NCBI RefSeq assembly: GCF_001544135.1
Contig: NZ_BCPV01000013.1
Span: 1-60,542, forward strand
Length of the DNA: 60,542 nucleotides
DNA from: Geobacillus zalihae NBRC 101842
Lineage (GTDB): Bacteria; Bacillota; Bacilli; Bacillales; Anoxybacillaceae
Reading direction: 5' to 3'
Positions within the stretch are counted from its first letter, which is position 1, and every line of letters starts with the position of its first letter. This document shows positions 10,201 to 19,528 of the stretch, piece by piece. The notes below the pieces were generated by a model. The model worked only from the letters and a program-made list of their open reading frames with translations. It ran no database searches and was not told the DNA's origin. Position numbers and translations under genes: made by a program.

Positions 10201-11535
10201 TCAGTAGAGTTCCATATATTGGTCCAATTCCCATTGATGAACCGTTGTCCGATACATATCCCACTCGATTTCTTTCGCTTCGACGAAATGCTCGAATAAA
10301 TGTTTGCCGAGCGCGTGAATCATCACTTCATCGGACTTCAAGTTTTCCAACGCTTCATGCAGCGTTGCCGGCAAATCGACAATGCCTTCTTCGAGCCGTT
10401 CTTCTTTCGTCATGACGTAAATGTTTCGATCCACTGGCGCCGGAGGAGTGAGCTTGTTGCGAATGCCGTCAAGCCCAGCGGCTAAAAGCACCGCCATGGC
10501 CAAGTATGGGTTGGCCGACGGGTCAACGCTGCGCACCTCAATGCGCGTGCTCATGCCGCGCGAAGCTGGAATGCGGATGAGCGGGCTGCGGTTGCGCGCC
10601 GACCAAGCGACGTAGCACGGCGCTTCATAGCCTGGAACAAGCCGCTTGTACGAGTTGACGGTCGGGTTCGTCACCGCCGTAAAGTTCGGCGCATGCTTCA
10701 GCACACCGGCGATAAACTGCCGTGCCGTATCGCTCAACTGCAAGTCGCCGTTCGGATCGAAAAAGGCGTTTTCACCGTTGCGGAACAGCGACAGGTTGCA
10801 ATGCATTCCTGAACCGTTAATCCCAAAAATCGGCTTCGGCATAAAGGTCGCATGCAATCCATGTTTGCGGGCGATCGTTTTGACGACGAGCTTAAACGTT
10901 TGAATGTCGTCGCACGCTTTAATCGCATGGGCGTATTTAAAATCGATCTCATGCTGGCCCGGGGCGACTTCATGATGGGACGCTTCGATTTCAAACCCCA
11001 TTTCCTCAAGCTCGAGCACAATGTCGCGCCGGCAGTTTTCCCCAAGATCGGTCGGCGCCAAATCGAAATAGCCGCCGCGATCGTTCAGCTCCATCGTCGG
11101 GTGTCCTTTTTCGTCAAGCTTGAAAAGGAAGAATTCAGGCTCAGCTCCTAAGTTAAAGGCGTTGAAGCCAAGCGCCTCCATCTCTTTCAGCATCCGCTTC
11201 AAGTTATAGCGCGGACAGCCTTCAAACGGCGTGCCGTCCGGGTTGTAAATGTCGCAGATAAAGCGGGCGACTTTTCCTTTTTCCGCCGTCCACGGGAAAA
11301 TGACGAACGTATCCAAGTCCGGATACAAATACATATCCGACTCTTCAATGCGGACAAATCCTTCGATCGACGACCCGTCAAACATAATTTTGTTGTTAAG
11401 CGCTTTCTCCAGCTGGCTGATCGGAATTTCGACGTTTTTGATCGTGCCCAAAATATCGGTGAATTGCAGGCGGATGTACTTGACATTTTCCTCTTTGACG
11501 ATGTGTAGAATGTCGTCACGCGTATATTTTGCCAT
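10201..11535 (-). CDS. glnA: glutamine synthetase, type I
   Basis: A 444-residue enzyme that makes glutamine from glutamate, ammonia and ATP; a dodecamer of the short Gram-positive GSI-alpha type. Visible signatures: FDGSSIEGF, the ATP-binding [18 protein letters not shown] region, and [19 protein letters not shown]. The ATG at 11535 follows GGGGAGGAGTTTGGAC. It is the second gene after glnR, and its feedback-inhibited form normally controls GlnR activity, so the pair forms an autoregulated unit. Confidence 0.97.
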   Translation of the reverse strand: MAKYTRDDILHIVKEENVKYIRLQFTDILGTIKNVEIPISQLEKALNNKIMFDGSSIEGFVRIEESDMYLYPDLDTFVIFPWTAEKGKVARFICDIYNPDGTPFEGCPRYNLKRMLKEMEALGFNAFNLGAEPEFFLFKLDEKGHPTMELNDRGGYFDLAPTDLGENCRRDIVLELEEMGFEIEASHHEVAPGQHEIDFKYAHAIKACDDIQTFKLVVKTIARKHGLHATFMPKPIFGINGSGMHCNLSLFRNGENAFFDPNGDLQLSDTARQFIAGVLKHAPNFTAVTNPTVNSYKRLVPGYEAPCYVAWSARNRSPLIRIPASRGMSTRIEVRSVDPSANPYLAMAVLLAAGLDGIRNKLTPPAPVDRNIYVMTKEERLEEGIVDLPATLHEALENLKSDEVMIHALGKHLFEHFVEAKEIEWDMYRTTVHQWELDQYMELY

Positions 11536-11574
11536 GTCCAAACTCCTCCCCGGCTCGGAAATCATGTTCCGTCA

Positions 11575-11976
11575 TTAATGAAAGAAGCGAGCGAGATCTC
11601 CTTGGCGAAGCGATGCGCGCTGGAACCGCCCGGCCTGCAGCAATTCATTCCGCAAAATTTCGCGCAGTTCTTCGTCCGACAGCTTCGGTTTTCCTACTTT
11701 TTCGACTTTCTCCGCCTGCTGGTGGCGTCCTTCCTCCCGCGCGGCAAAAATTTGCTTAATGCCCGCCAAGTTGACGCCTTGGTCGATCAAATCTTTAATT
11801 TCCAGCAAGCGGTCAATGTCATTGAGCGAAAACAGCCGCCGGTTGCCTTCCGTGCGCGCCGGCGTGACGAGGCCGTGCTCTTCGTAATAGCGGATTTGGC
11901 GGGCCGATAGATCCGTCAGCTGCATCACGATCCCAATCGGAAACAATGGCATGGAACGACGAATATGGCTGCTCAT
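11575..11976 (-). CDS. glnR: MerR-family nitrogen repressor GlnR
   Basis: A 133-residue regulator. The N-terminal winged helix of the MerR type has [18 protein letters not shown] and [19 protein letters not shown], followed by a dimerisation helix. The C-terminal tail ([15 protein letters not shown]) is the GlnR-specific segment that senses glutamine synthetase. Start ATG at 11976 after AGCGAGGAGGAATTGGC. It represses the glnRA operon when glutamine is plentiful. Confidence 0.96.
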   Translation of the reverse strand: MSSHIRRSMPLFPIGIVMQLTDLSARQIRYYEEHGLVTPARTEGNRRLFSLNDIDRLLEIKDLIDQGVNLAGIKQIFAAREEGRHQQAEKVEKVGKPKLSDEELREILRNELLQAGRFQRASLRQGDLARFFH

Positions 11977-12005
11977 GCCAATTCCTCCTCGCTTTTGATA
12001 CCTTC

Positions 12006-12047
12006 ATTTTACCATAATGTCAAGAAACGAGTCAATGAAGCGTTACA
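12006..12047 (-). promoter_or_regulatory. glnRA promoter with GlnR-like sites
   Basis: Minus-strand -35 TTGACT (12030-12035), 18-nt spacer, -10 TAAAAT (12006-12011). Two overlapping dyads resemble GlnR boxes (TGTNA-N7-TNACA): plus-strand TGTCAAGAAACGAGTCA (12018-12034), and a second with the half-site TTACA at 12043-12047. Each has only one perfect half, so operator assignment is tentative. Confidence 0.45.
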
Positions 12048-12052
12048 TTTTC

Positions 12053-13324
12053 TCACAAACAAATCAACTGCTGTTCAAGCAAACGGTGGACGGCTGAACA
12101 AATGGCGATTTTGACGTGTGAATACGTCAGCCCGCCTTGCACGTAGGCGACATATGGCGGCCGCAGCGGCCCGTCTGCCGTTAGCTCGATGCTCGCGCCC
12201 TGCACGAACGTGCCGGCCGCCATGATGACTTTGTCCTCATAGCCGGGCATCTCGCTTGGGTGCGGGGTAAAATGGGCGTTGACGGGAGAAGCGGCTTGGA
12301 TGGCTTGACAAAAAGCAACCATTTGTTCTGGATCGTCAAAGCGGACCGATTGCACAAGGTCCGTGCGCTTCTCCTTCCACGACGGCGATGTCGAAAGCCC
12401 GATGCGCTCGAGCATCGCCGCCGTAAACACCGCTCCTTTGAGCGCCTGGCCGACAATGTGAGGGGCGAGGAAAAACCCTTGGTACATCTCCGGCAACGCA
12501 TACAGTGACGGACCGACTTCCGCTCCGATGCCCGGCGAGGTCATCCGGTAAGCGCATGCTTCGACGTATTTTTGCCTCCCAACGATATAGCCGCCTGTTT
12601 TCGCCAAGCCCCCGCCCGGGTTTTTAATGAGGGAGCCGGCCATCAAATCGGCGCCGACATGACACGGCTCTTTCTCCTCCACAAACTCGCCGTAGCAGTT
12701 GTCGACAAACACGACGACGTCGGGCTTAATCGCTTTGACAAAAGCGATCATCTCCGCGATTTCGTCGACCGTAAACGACGGGCGTGTCGCATAGCCGCGC
12801 GAACGTTGAATGCCGATCATTTTCGTCCGCTCGTTCATCGCCCCGCGCACCGCCGGAAAATCAACGGCCCCGTCCGCCGTAAGCGGCACGCTTCGGTAGC
12901 GGATGCCAAACTCTTTCAGCGAGCCGACGCCGCGGCCGCGGACGCCGACGATTTCCTCAAGCGTATCGTACGGAGCGCCGGTGATGTAAAGCAGTTCATC
13001 GCCCGGGCGCAACACGCCAAACAGCGCGATGGCAATCGCGTGCGTGCCGGAAATGATTTGTGGGCGCACAAGCCCTGCTTCCGCCCCGAATACATCGGCG
13101 TAAATGCGGTCAAGCGTATCGCGGCCGATATCGTCATAGCCATACCCGGTCGATGGGATGAAATGCCCGTCGCTCACTTGATGGCGGCGGAAACTGTCGA
13201 GCACGCGATATTGGTTCGCATCGACCATCCGGTCGATGCGCCGGTGGATCGGCGCAATTTGCTGTTCAACTTCCTCAACAAGTGCAGCGATCGTTTCTCC
13301 ATGTTTCCATTGTGTCCAAAACAT
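12053..13324 (-). CDS. ynbB: PLP-dependent YnbB, methionine gamma-lyase/aluminium-resistance family
   Basis: A 423-residue fold-type I pyridoxal-phosphate protein. The PLP lysine lies in the motif GSLIKNPGGGLAKTGG, and the cofactor Asp in VVVFVDNCYGEF. The family has been annotated as aluminium resistance protein and as methionine gamma-lyase-like; the true substrate is unclear, so only the cofactor chemistry is claimed. The ATG at 13324 follows AGAAAGGGTTCATCG; an in-frame extension to 13423 lies inside hflX and was rejected. It sits 13 bp after hflX, the same order as B. subtilis. Confidence 0.88.
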   Translation of the reverse strand: MFWTQWKHGETIAALVEEVEQQIAPIHRRIDRMVDANQYRVLDSFRRHQVSDGHFIPSTGYGYDDIGRDTLDRIYADVFGAEAGLVRPQIISGTHAIAIALFGVLRPGDELLYITGAPYDTLEEIVGVRGRGVGSLKEFGIRYRSVPLTADGAVDFPAVRGAMNERTKMIGIQRSRGYATRPSFTVDEIAEMIAFVKAIKPDVVVFVDNCYGEFVEEKEPCHVGADLMAGSLIKNPGGGLAKTGGYIVGRQKYVEACAYRMTSPGIGAEVGPSLYALPEMYQGFFLAPHIVGQALKGAVFTAAMLERIGLSTSPSWKEKRTDLVQSVRFDDPEQMVAFCQAIQAASPVNAHFTPHPSEMPGYEDKVIMAAGTFVQGASIELTADGPLRPPYVAYVQGGLTYSHVKIAICSAVHRLLEQQLICL

Positions 13325-13337
13325 CGATGAACCCTTT

Positions 13338-14585
13338 CTACCGTTGGAATGATTGCAATTCCCCATACAAGGGATGCGCTGGCAGCACGTACCCTTGGCA
13401 GTCGTACGTGCCCCTTTGTTCATTATAATGCCATTCGTGCAAAATGGTGTCCGATTTTAGCTGGGCGAGCAGTTTTCCTTCCCCGCTCGGGATCGATACG
13501 TCATAATGAACCATTTGCCGTTTCACCGCTTCTTCAATAAAGCGGCGGAGCCGGTCGACATCGGCAGCCGAGAGCGCGCTCATCACGATCGCATCGGTTG
13601 TCGTCGGGAGAAATTCCAGCGTTTGCCGGTCGCTTTTATTGTAAACGGTGACGGCCGGAATGGAAGAAGCCCCTAGTTCCGCCAAGAGCCGCGATACCGT
13701 CCGCTCATGCTCGGCGTAGTCCGGATGCGACGAATCGACGACGTGAAGCAATAAATCCGCTTCCTTCACTTCTTCAAGCGTCGAGCGAAACGCAGCGACA
13801 AGCGTCGTCGGCAAGTCTTGAATGAACCCGACCGTATCGGTGAGAAGCACCGTGTAGCCGCATGGCAAGACGCATTTGCGCGTCAACGGGTCGAGCGTGG
13901 CAAACAGCAAGTTTTCCTCGAACGAATCGGCGGCGGTCAGCCGGTTGAAAATCGTCGACTTGCCGGCGTTCGTATAGCCGACAAGCGCCACTTGAAAGGC
14001 GCGGTTTTTTTGCCGGCGCTCGCGGTAGCGTTCGCGATGCTCAGCCACCCGGCGAAGTTCGCCTTTAATATCGTCAATGCGGCGGCGAATGTGACGGCGG
14101 TCGGTCTCCAGCTTCGTCTCCCCCGGACCGCGCGTGCCGATGCCGCCGCCCAAGCGAGACAGCGCCTCCCCTTGGCCGCTAAGGCGCGGCAGCATATACT
14201 CCAGCTGGGCGAGCTCGACTTGCAGCTTTCCTTCTTTCGATCGGGCGCGCTGAGCAAAAATGTCTAAAATGAGCTGCGTCCGGTCAATCACTTTCACCTC
14301 GCCAAGCATGTTCGTCAAATTGCGCGCTTGGCTTGGAGAGAGCTCGCTGTTGAAAATAACCACGTCCGGTTCCAGCTGCTTGACTATGGCGGCGAGCTCT
14401 TCCGTTTTCCCTTTTCCGATATACGTCGCCGGGTGCGGCGCTTCACGTTTTTGCGTCACCTCTGCCACAACCTCGCCGTTCGCCGTCGCAACGAGCGAAG
14501 CGAGCTCCTCCATCGAATAGCGAAACCGTTCATCATCGACACCAGCGAGCTGGCAGCCGACAAGGATCGCTTGTTCACGGCTCAT
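13338..14585 (-). CDS. hflX: ribosome-associated GTPase HflX
   Basis: A 415-residue GTPase that splits stalled ribosomes after stress. The N-terminal HflX domain includes [11 protein letters not shown]-type sequence (here [16 protein letters not shown]) and the glycine-rich [15 protein letters not shown]. The G domain has G1 [10 protein letters not shown]3 DTVGFI and G4 NKSD. Start ATG at 14585 follows GGAAGGGGGATGCC; the long open frame upstream crosses the divergent promoter and is not coding. Co-oriented with ynbB 13 bp downstream. Confidence 0.95.
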   Translation of the reverse strand: MSREQAILVGCQLAGVDDERFRYSMEELASLVATANGEVVAEVTQKREAPHPATYIGKGKTEELAAIVKQLEPDVVIFNSELSPSQARNLTNMLGEVKVIDRTQLILDIFAQRARSKEGKLQVELAQLEYMLPRLSGQGEALSRLGGGIGTRGPGETKLETDRRHIRRRIDDIKGELRRVAEHRERYRERRQKNRAFQVALVGYTNAGKSTIFNRLTAADSFEENLLFATLDPLTRKCVLPCGYTVLLTDTVGFIQDLPTTLVAAFRSTLEEVKEADLLLHVVDSSHPDYAEHERTVSRLLAELGASSIPAVTVYNKSDRQTLEFLPTTTDAIVMSALSAADVDRLRRFIEEAVKRQMVHYDVSIPSGEGKLLAQLKSDTILHEWHYNEQRGTYDCQGYVLPAHPLYGELQSFQR

Positions 14586-14680
14586 GGCATCCCCCTTCCT
14601 TTCCCTCGCGGCGAACATGTTCTCTACGTTCATGATACCAAATCCCACCGTCGGTCTGCTAGTTCGTTCCAAAAAAACGA

Positions 14681-14710
14681 TTGATTTTCCGCCGCTTTTG
14701 CCTCTACAAT
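14681..14710 (+). promoter_or_regulatory. promoter of the TRIC-type channel gene
   Basis: -35 TTGATT (14681-14686), 18-nt spacer, -10 TACAAT (14705-14710), about 35 nt before the ATG at 14746. Confidence 0.65.
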
Positions 14711-14745
14711 GATACAAGAACACGACACGGAAAGGAACAGCACGA

Positions 14746-15363
14746 ATGACGTGGGAAGTATTGAGCATCATCGGCACGATCGCCTTTGCCATCAGCGGGG
14801 CGATCGTCGCGATGGAAGAGGAGTACGATTTGCTTGGGGTGTACATTTTAGGGATTGTCACCGCTTTTGGCGGCGGGGCGGTGCGCAATTTGTTGATCGG
14901 GGTCCCCGTGTCGGCGTTATGGGAACAGCAGCCGCTCTTTCTTGTCGCTTTGGCGGCCATGACAGTTGTGTATTTGTTCCCAAAGCAAATGCTGCCGCCG
15001 TGGAAGCGGTGGGGCAACTTTTTTGACGCCCTTGGGTTGTCCGCGTTCGCCATTCAAGGGGCGCTGCATGCCGTCAACATGGGGCATCCATTAAGCGCGG
15101 TCATCGTCGCCGCGGTGTTGACCGGAAGCGGCGGCGGCATGATCCGTGACGTGTTGGCGGGAAGAAAGCCGCTCGTGTTGCGCGCAGAAATTTATGCCGC
15201 CTGGGCCATTCTCGCCGGTCTCGCCGTTGGGCTGAAATGGGCCGAATCGCCCATGGAGCTGTATGTGCTGTTGATTGTCGTCGCCGCCCTCCGCATTTTG
15301 TCGTACACATACGGTTGGAAGCTGCCGCGGCGGGCGGTTGGAGAAAAAGCGGGCGAGCAATGA
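14746..15363 (+). CDS. trimeric intracellular cation channel (TRIC) family membrane protein
   Basis: A 205-residue protein with about seven hydrophobic segments in two repeats. Each repeat carries the family glycine motif: [13 protein letters not shown] near residue 45 and [13 protein letters not shown] near 130. The family (formerly UPF0126; YvgT in B. subtilis) includes prokaryotic TRIC cation channels. The ATG follows GGAAAGGAACAGCACG. It is divergent from hflX and convergent with an EamA transporter, with the structured 241-bp element in between. Confidence 0.88.
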   Translation: MTWEVLSIIGTIAFAISGAIVAMEEEYDLLGVYILGIVTAFGGGAVRNLLIGVPVSALWEQQPLFLVALAAMTVVYLFPKQMLPPWKRWGNFFDALGLSAFAIQGALHAVNMGHPLSAVIVAAVLTGSGGGMIRDVLAGRKPLVLRAEIYAAWAILAGLAVGLKWAESPMELYVLLIVVAALRILSYTYGWKLPRRAVGEKAGEQ

Positions 15364-15426
15364 TCAAACGGCAAAAACAACATCTACTCATTGATTCGTA
15401 CGAAAAGATAGACGGCTCCTCGCTTT

Positions 15427-15667
15427 TATATAGATGCAATTTAAAGCTTTGCCATTTTTCTTTTTTACCGGTCATTTCATCCGACTGTCGAGTGACCGAA
15501 CAACGCTGCTTAAAGACCCATATATGGGTCTGTGAAGCAGGCGGTTGTTCGGTCCTCCGTCACGCCAAGGCGTGACGGAGAAGCCTGTGGCTTTCCTCCG
15601 ACAGTCGAAAAGGGGAAAACCGCTTTTCCGTCAAGGATATGTTAAACTTCTTCGTTGCATCTATATA
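15427..15667. repeat. 241-bp structured element with terminal inverted repeats (MITE or structured RNA)
   Basis: Bounded by a perfect 13-bp inverted repeat TATATAGATGCAA (15427-15439, complement at 15655-15667). Inside, CGACTGTCG (15482-15490) pairs with CGACAGTCG (15599-15607) to enclose three hairpins. The first has an 11-bp stem GACCGAACAAC/GTTGTTCGGTC (15494-15504 with 15544-15554), then CTGCTT/AAGCAG, then the 16-bp palindrome at 15515-15530. The second is a 12-bp stem CTCCGTCACGCC with its complement at 15569-15580. The third is AAGCC-TGT-GGCTT (15581-15593). A fourth, GAAAAG/CTTTTC, follows the closing stem. No open reading frame. It fills the 322-bp gap between two converging genes. 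No clear target duplication beyond a possible TA. Confidence 0.75.
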
Positions 15668-15685
15668 GTTTGCTGACGCTTTCCT

Positions 15686-16564
15686 TTACGCGCTTTGCCC
15701 GCTTCGCACCGCCACGACCACCCCAGCAACGATCAGCGCCCCACCAAGCCAAAACGAGGCGGTGAGCTCCTCATGCAACAGCAGCCAGCCAAAGAGCGAG
15801 CCGACAAGCGGCTGGAAAAAGAAAAAGAGCGAGCCGACGCCGGCGTCGATCATTTCCATCCCTTTGTTCCAAAGAAAAAATGCCCCCGCCGTCGATACAA
15901 CGCCAAGATACAACACTCCAAGGGCGACGGGAACGCTCCAATGGCTCGCGGCAAGCCCTGGCCCTTCGGCGAACATCATCGGGGTCATGCCAATGAATGC
16001 CACAAAAATGGCATACGTAGTGACCGAAAACACGGACAGGCGAGCTGACGCCATTTTCACCAGCACCGACAACAGCGCCCAAGTGATCGCCGCGCCGACT
16101 AACGCCATATTTCCAGCGAACGTCGACTCCCCGCTGCCCCCGAGGCCAACGATGACGATGACACCCGCTGTCGCCAGTAGCAGCGCGGCCATTTTCCGCC
16201 ATGTAAGCGCCTCGCCAAGCAGCCAGCGGGCAAACAAGACGACAAACGCCGGCGTTGAGGCGGTAATGAGCGAAGCAGTATGGGCGTTCGACCATTTCGT
16301 GCCGACAAACTGCAAGGAAATAGAAACGACGTAGCCGATGATTCCGATCGCGATGACCATTCCCCAATCACGCCCGTTTTTCGGCGGGCGCTCGCGTTTC
16401 ACCGCGGCGATGGCACCGAGCACAATCAAGGCAACGGCGTAGCGCAGCCAGACGAGCGTAAACGACGGAATGTAGTCCAACACGTATTTGCTCACGACGT
16501 ACATCCCGCCCCAAATGCTGGCAGCAAGCGATAAACACAAGGAAGCGAGAACAGGTTGTTTCAT
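15686..16564 (-). CDS. EamA/DMT-family transporter
   Basis: A 292-residue inner-membrane protein with ten hydrophobic segments arranged as two EamA repeats, each about 140 residues. Typical features are SIWGGMYVVSKYVLDYIPSF at the N-terminus, LWNKGMEMIDAGVGSLFFF, and GWLLLHEELTASFWLGGALI near the C-terminus. Members export amino acids or other metabolites; the substrate cannot be read. The ATG at 16564 follows TAGGGGGATCGATGCC. It converges on the TRIC-type gene across the structured element. Confidence 0.9.
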   Translation of the reverse strand: MKQPVLASLCLSLAASIWGGMYVVSKYVLDYIPSFTLVWLRYAVALIVLGAIAAVKRERPPKNGRDWGMVIAIGIIGYVVSISLQFVGTKWSNAHTASLITASTPAFVVLFARWLLGEALTWRKMAALLLATAGVIVIVGLGGSGESTFAGNMALVGAAITWALLSVLVKMASARLSVFSVTTYAIFVAFIGMTPMMFAEGPGLAASHWSVPVALGVLYLGVVSTAGAFFLWNKGMEMIDAGVGSLFFFFQPLVGSLFGWLLLHEELTASFWLGGALIVAGVVVAVRSGQSA

Positions 16565-16663
16565 GGCATCGATCCCCCTATGCGTTCTTCTTTCTGCTGC
16601 TGACATCAAAGGCGAAGCCGTTATTTCCAGAGATGGCAGTCAAACAAGGCTGTTCTCCATCAG

Positions 16664-17233
16664 CTACACATCGCTTTCTTCCGGAGGAAACACGGGGGCG
16701 AGCGAAACCGTCAAATCCGGTTGCCAAAACGAAACCAACTCATCGCTTGGCCCGAAAACCGCTCGCTGCTCGAATCGTCCATCTTGCCAGCTGAGCACTT
16801 CGATCGTTCGATTGCTGGGGTCTACCATCCAATATTCATGCACCCCATATTTTTCGTATAAATAGTATTTCTGGTTTCGATCGCGCAGGGCGGTGCTTGG
16901 CGACAGCACTTCCACAACGAGATCGGGAGCCCCTTTCATTCGCCGATTCCCGATTTGCTCAACCCGACAAACGACTGATAAATCCGGCTGAACAACCGTT
17001 TTCGCCATCCGTTCCGGCTCTTCAGGATCAAGCTGAACATTAAACGGGGCAAGAATAACATGACAGCCGCGCGCCTGAAAATGCGAAGCCAATGCAAGGT
17101 GCAGTTGTCCGACCACATACTGGTGCTCAAACGACGGAGACGCCAATAAATAGGGAACGCCATCGATCAGTTCCCAATTTCCTTCCCAATGTTCAATGTC
17201 GCGATACGTGTAAAACGGCTTCTCCTTCTGCAC
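16664..17233 (-). CDS. Uma2-family (DUF820) PD-(D/E)XK nuclease-fold protein
   Basis: A 189-residue protein of the Uma2 type. The catalytic-like pattern is visible as VVQPDLSVVCR, then APDLVVEVLSPSTALRD and the helix KYYLYEKYGVHEYWMVDP. This fold is shared with restriction-type nucleases; biological roles of Uma2 proteins are unknown. GTG start at 17233 after GAAAGGGGAAGCGCA; the preferred start is tentative. It stands alone between the EamA gene and the end of the acyl-CoA operon. The family often occurs in multiple copies in genomes, so lateral transfer is possible but not shown here. Confidence 0.87.
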   Translation of the reverse strand: MQKEKPFYTYRDIEHWEGNWELIDGVPYLLASPSFEHQYVVGQLHLALASHFQARGCHVILAPFNVQLDPEEPERMAKTVVQPDLSVVCRVEQIGNRRMKGAPDLVVEVLSPSTALRDRNQKYYLYEKYGVHEYWMVDPSNRTIEVLSWQDGRFEQRAVFGPSDELVSFWQPDLTVSLAPVFPPEESDV

Positions 17234-17318
17234 TGCGCTTCCCCTTTCACTTTCTTTTCTTTCATCTTATCACACGGCACTGGCTCCGTCCCATACTTTT
17301 ATGTTCCCGTCACGAAAG

Positions 17319-17347
17319 AAAAAACAGCGGGCGCCCCCGCTGTCGAG
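17319..17347 (-). terminator. terminator of the acyl-CoA catabolic operon
   Basis: On the minus strand CAGCGGG pairs with CCCGCTG around a GGCG loop, followed by TTTTTTC. It lies about 40 bp after the thiolase stop. Confidence 0.85.
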
Positions 17348-17382
17348 CGTGTGTCACACAAATGTTTTTCCGCACGTTGCCC

Positions 17383-18534
17383 TTACTCCCGTTCGATGAT
17401 CGTCGCCGTCGCCATCCCGTGGCCGATGCAAATCGTCAATAGCCCATAGCGGCCGCCGCGCCGTTCCAGTTCGTGAACGAGCGATGTCATGAGCTTCGCA
17501 CCGGTGGCGCCGAGCGGATGGCCAAGCGCAATGGCGCCGCCGTTGACATTCACCTTCTCAAGCGGAGCGCCGATTTCCTTTTGCCAAGCGAGCACGACCG
17601 GGGCGAACGCTTCATTGATTTCAATAAGGTCGATGTCGTCGATCGTGAGGCCGGCTTTTTTCAATACTTGCCTCGTCGCCGGGATGACGCCATCCAGCAT
17701 ATACGTTGGGTCGGAGCCGACGACCGTTTGCGCGACAATGCGCGCTTTCGGCTTCAGTCCGAACCGCCTCGCCGCCTCCCGTTCCATCAAAAGCACAGCA
17801 GCCGCCCCGTCGCTCATTTGGCTCGCATTGCCGGCGGTGATGACGCCGTCTTCTTGAAACACCGGCTTGAGCGCGGCGAGCGCTTCCGGTGATGTATCGG
17901 CCCGCGGCCCTTCATCATCGGTGACAAGGATTTCGCGGCCATCGCGGTCAAGCCCTTTCACCGGAACGATTTCGGCGCGAAATTTCCCCTCGCGCAAGGC
18001 GGCCAAGGCGCGCCGATGGCTTTCGTAGGCATAGGCATCCAGCTCCGCGCGCGTCAGGCCGTATTTTTTGGCGATCCGCTCAGCCGAGACGCCCTGGTGG
18101 ATGAATTCGTATTTTTCATGAAGCGACGGCGGAATCGTCTGCTCGTTGCCATCGCTTAAAATCGGCACTTTCGTCATGCTTTCGACTCCGGCGGCGATCG
18201 TGACATCCATATCGCCAGAGCGGATTTCCTGGGCGGCGAAATGAATCGCCTGCTGCCCCGAGCCGCACATTCGGTTGATTTGCACGGCCGGCACTTCGAT
18301 CGGGAATCCGGCCTCGAGCGCCGCCAGCCGGCCGATGTTGTACCCTTGTTCGGCGATCGGCGTCACGCAGCCCATGACGATGTCTTCGACCATCCGTTTC
18401 TCAATGCCCGCCCGGCGCACGACTTCATCGAGCACCACCGCGGCAAGATGCACCGGATGAACATCCCGGAAGACGCCGTTTCGCTTGCCGACCGGCGTCC
18501 TGACGGCTTCCACAATCACCGCTTCACGCACCAT
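17383..18534 (-). CDS. acetyl-CoA C-acyltransferase (thiolase)
   Basis: A 383-residue thiolase that cleaves 3-ketoacyl-CoA to acetyl-CoA and a shortened acyl-CoA. The acyl-accepting nucleophile is Cys90 (INRMCGSGQQA), with His339 (IALGHPLGATG) and Cys369 (ICIGHGMA) completing the active site. Start ATG at 18534 follows AAGGAGGAGAAA; a longer open frame to 18666 is not supported. It is the last gene of the six-gene operon. FadA-like by context, though biosynthetic acetyl-CoA acetyltransferase activity cannot be excluded from sequence. Confidence 0.92.
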   Translation of the reverse strand: MVREAVIVEAVRTPVGKRNGVFRDVHPVHLAAVVLDEVVRRAGIEKRMVEDIVMGCVTPIAEQGYNIGRLAALEAGFPIEVPAVQINRMCGSGQQAIHFAAQEIRSGDMDVTIAAGVESMTKVPILSDGNEQTIPPSLHEKYEFIHQGVSAERIAKKYGLTRAELDAYAYESHRRALAALREGKFRAEIVPVKGLDRDGREILVTDDEGPRADTSPEALAALKPVFQEDGVITAGNASQMSDGAAAVLLMEREAARRFGLKPKARIVAQTVVGSDPTYMLDGVIPATRQVLKKAGLTIDDIDLIEINEAFAPVVLAWQKEIGAPLEKVNVNGGAIALGHPLGATGAKLMTSLVHELERRGGRYGLLTICIGHGMATATIIERE

Positions 18535-18662
18535 TTTCTCCTCCTTGTTGATGTTGTCAACGCCACGCCTTGACGGCGCAGCCGCACCGTTGTATCCAAC
18601 GATGCACCGCGGCGCCGCCAAACGAGCCCGTTTCTGTCCACCTCTCCGTGAGAGGCGCTTGT

Positions 18663-19514
18663 TCATTTTGCATACGTATAGAACCCTTTCCCTGTTTTCC
18701 GCCCTAAATGCCCGGCTTCAACGAGCTTGCGCAAAAGCTGCGGCGCCCGGAACCGGTCGCCGTATGCTTCCGTCATGTTTTCACTCACAAACAGGAGCGT
18801 ATCAAGCCCGACCATGTCGGCGAGCTCAAAGGGACCCATCGGGTAATTGAGCCCAAGGCGCACCGCTTTATCGATGTCTTCCACAGAGGCTACTCCCTCT
18901 TCGTACATGCGGATGCACTCGATCATATGAGCGGCGATCGCTCTTGTCGTCACAAATCCTTGCCGGTCTTTCACGACGACCGTTTCTTTGCCAAGCTCCA
19001 CAGACAGCCGACGGATGGCGTCGACTGTGTCGTCAGAAGTCGTCTCACCTTTCACAATTTCGATCAACTTCATCACTGGCGCCGGATTGAACCAATGCAT
19101 GCCGATGACGTTTTCCGGCCGCTTCGTCGCGGCGGCAAGCGCCGTGACGCTCAGCTCGGATGTGTTGGTCGCTAAAATGGCGTCCGGCTTCGCCAGTTGA
19201 TCAAGCTGCTGAAACACGTCTTTTTTCAGCGCCAAGTTTTCCGGCACGGCTTCGATGACGACATCCGCCCCGCGCACCGCTTCGGCCAAATCGACGGTCG
19301 AGCGGATGCGCCCGAGCGCCGCCGCTGCCTCCGACTCGGACAGCCCGCCGGTTTTGACAAAGCGGCGCAAGCTTTTTTCCGCCGAAGCGAGCCCATTTTG
19401 CAAGGCCGCTTCGGACACGTCATATAAATACACCGTTTTTCCCGCCATCGCCGCCGTTTGCGCGATGCCGCTTCCCATCACCCCGGCGCCGATGACCGCA
19501 ATGGTGTCTGCCAC
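18663..19514 (-). CDS. 3-hydroxyacyl-CoA (3-hydroxybutyryl-CoA) dehydrogenase
   Basis: A 283-residue NAD-dependent enzyme that oxidises 3-hydroxyacyl-CoA. The Rossmann motif is IGAGVMGSGIAQ at residues 8-19; the catalytic His lies in VIGMHWFNPAP, with the C-terminal helical domain NYPMGPFELADMVGLD following. GTG start at 19514 after AAAGGAGGCGGACACC. This is the stand-alone Hbd type without the hydratase half of FadB. A 128-bp gap with no recognisable feature separates it from the thiolase gene. Confidence 0.93.
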   Translation of the reverse strand: MADTIAVIGAGVMGSGIAQTAAMAGKTVYLYDVSEAALQNGLASAEKSLRRFVKTGGLSESEAAAALGRIRSTVDLAEAVRGADVVIEAVPENLALKKDVFQQLDQLAKPDAILATNTSELSVTALAAATKRPENVIGMHWFNPAPVMKLIEIVKGETTSDDTVDAIRRLSVELGKETVVVKDRQGFVTTRAIAAHMIECIRMYEEGVASVEDIDKAVRLGLNYPMGPFELADMVGLDTLLFVSENMTEAYGDRFRAPQLLRKLVEAGHLGRKTGKGFYTYAK

Positions 19515-19528
19515 GGTGTCCGCCTCCT

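Noticed and set aside
14586-15053. N-terminal extension of HflX
   Set aside because: The open frame crosses the divergent promoter and overlaps the TRIC-type gene; the ATG at 14585 has a strong ribosome binding site.
15364-15685. T-box or riboswitch reading of the hairpin region
   Set aside because: The region lies between the ends of two converging genes, so it precedes no start codon, and no T-box or known aptamer motif is visible.
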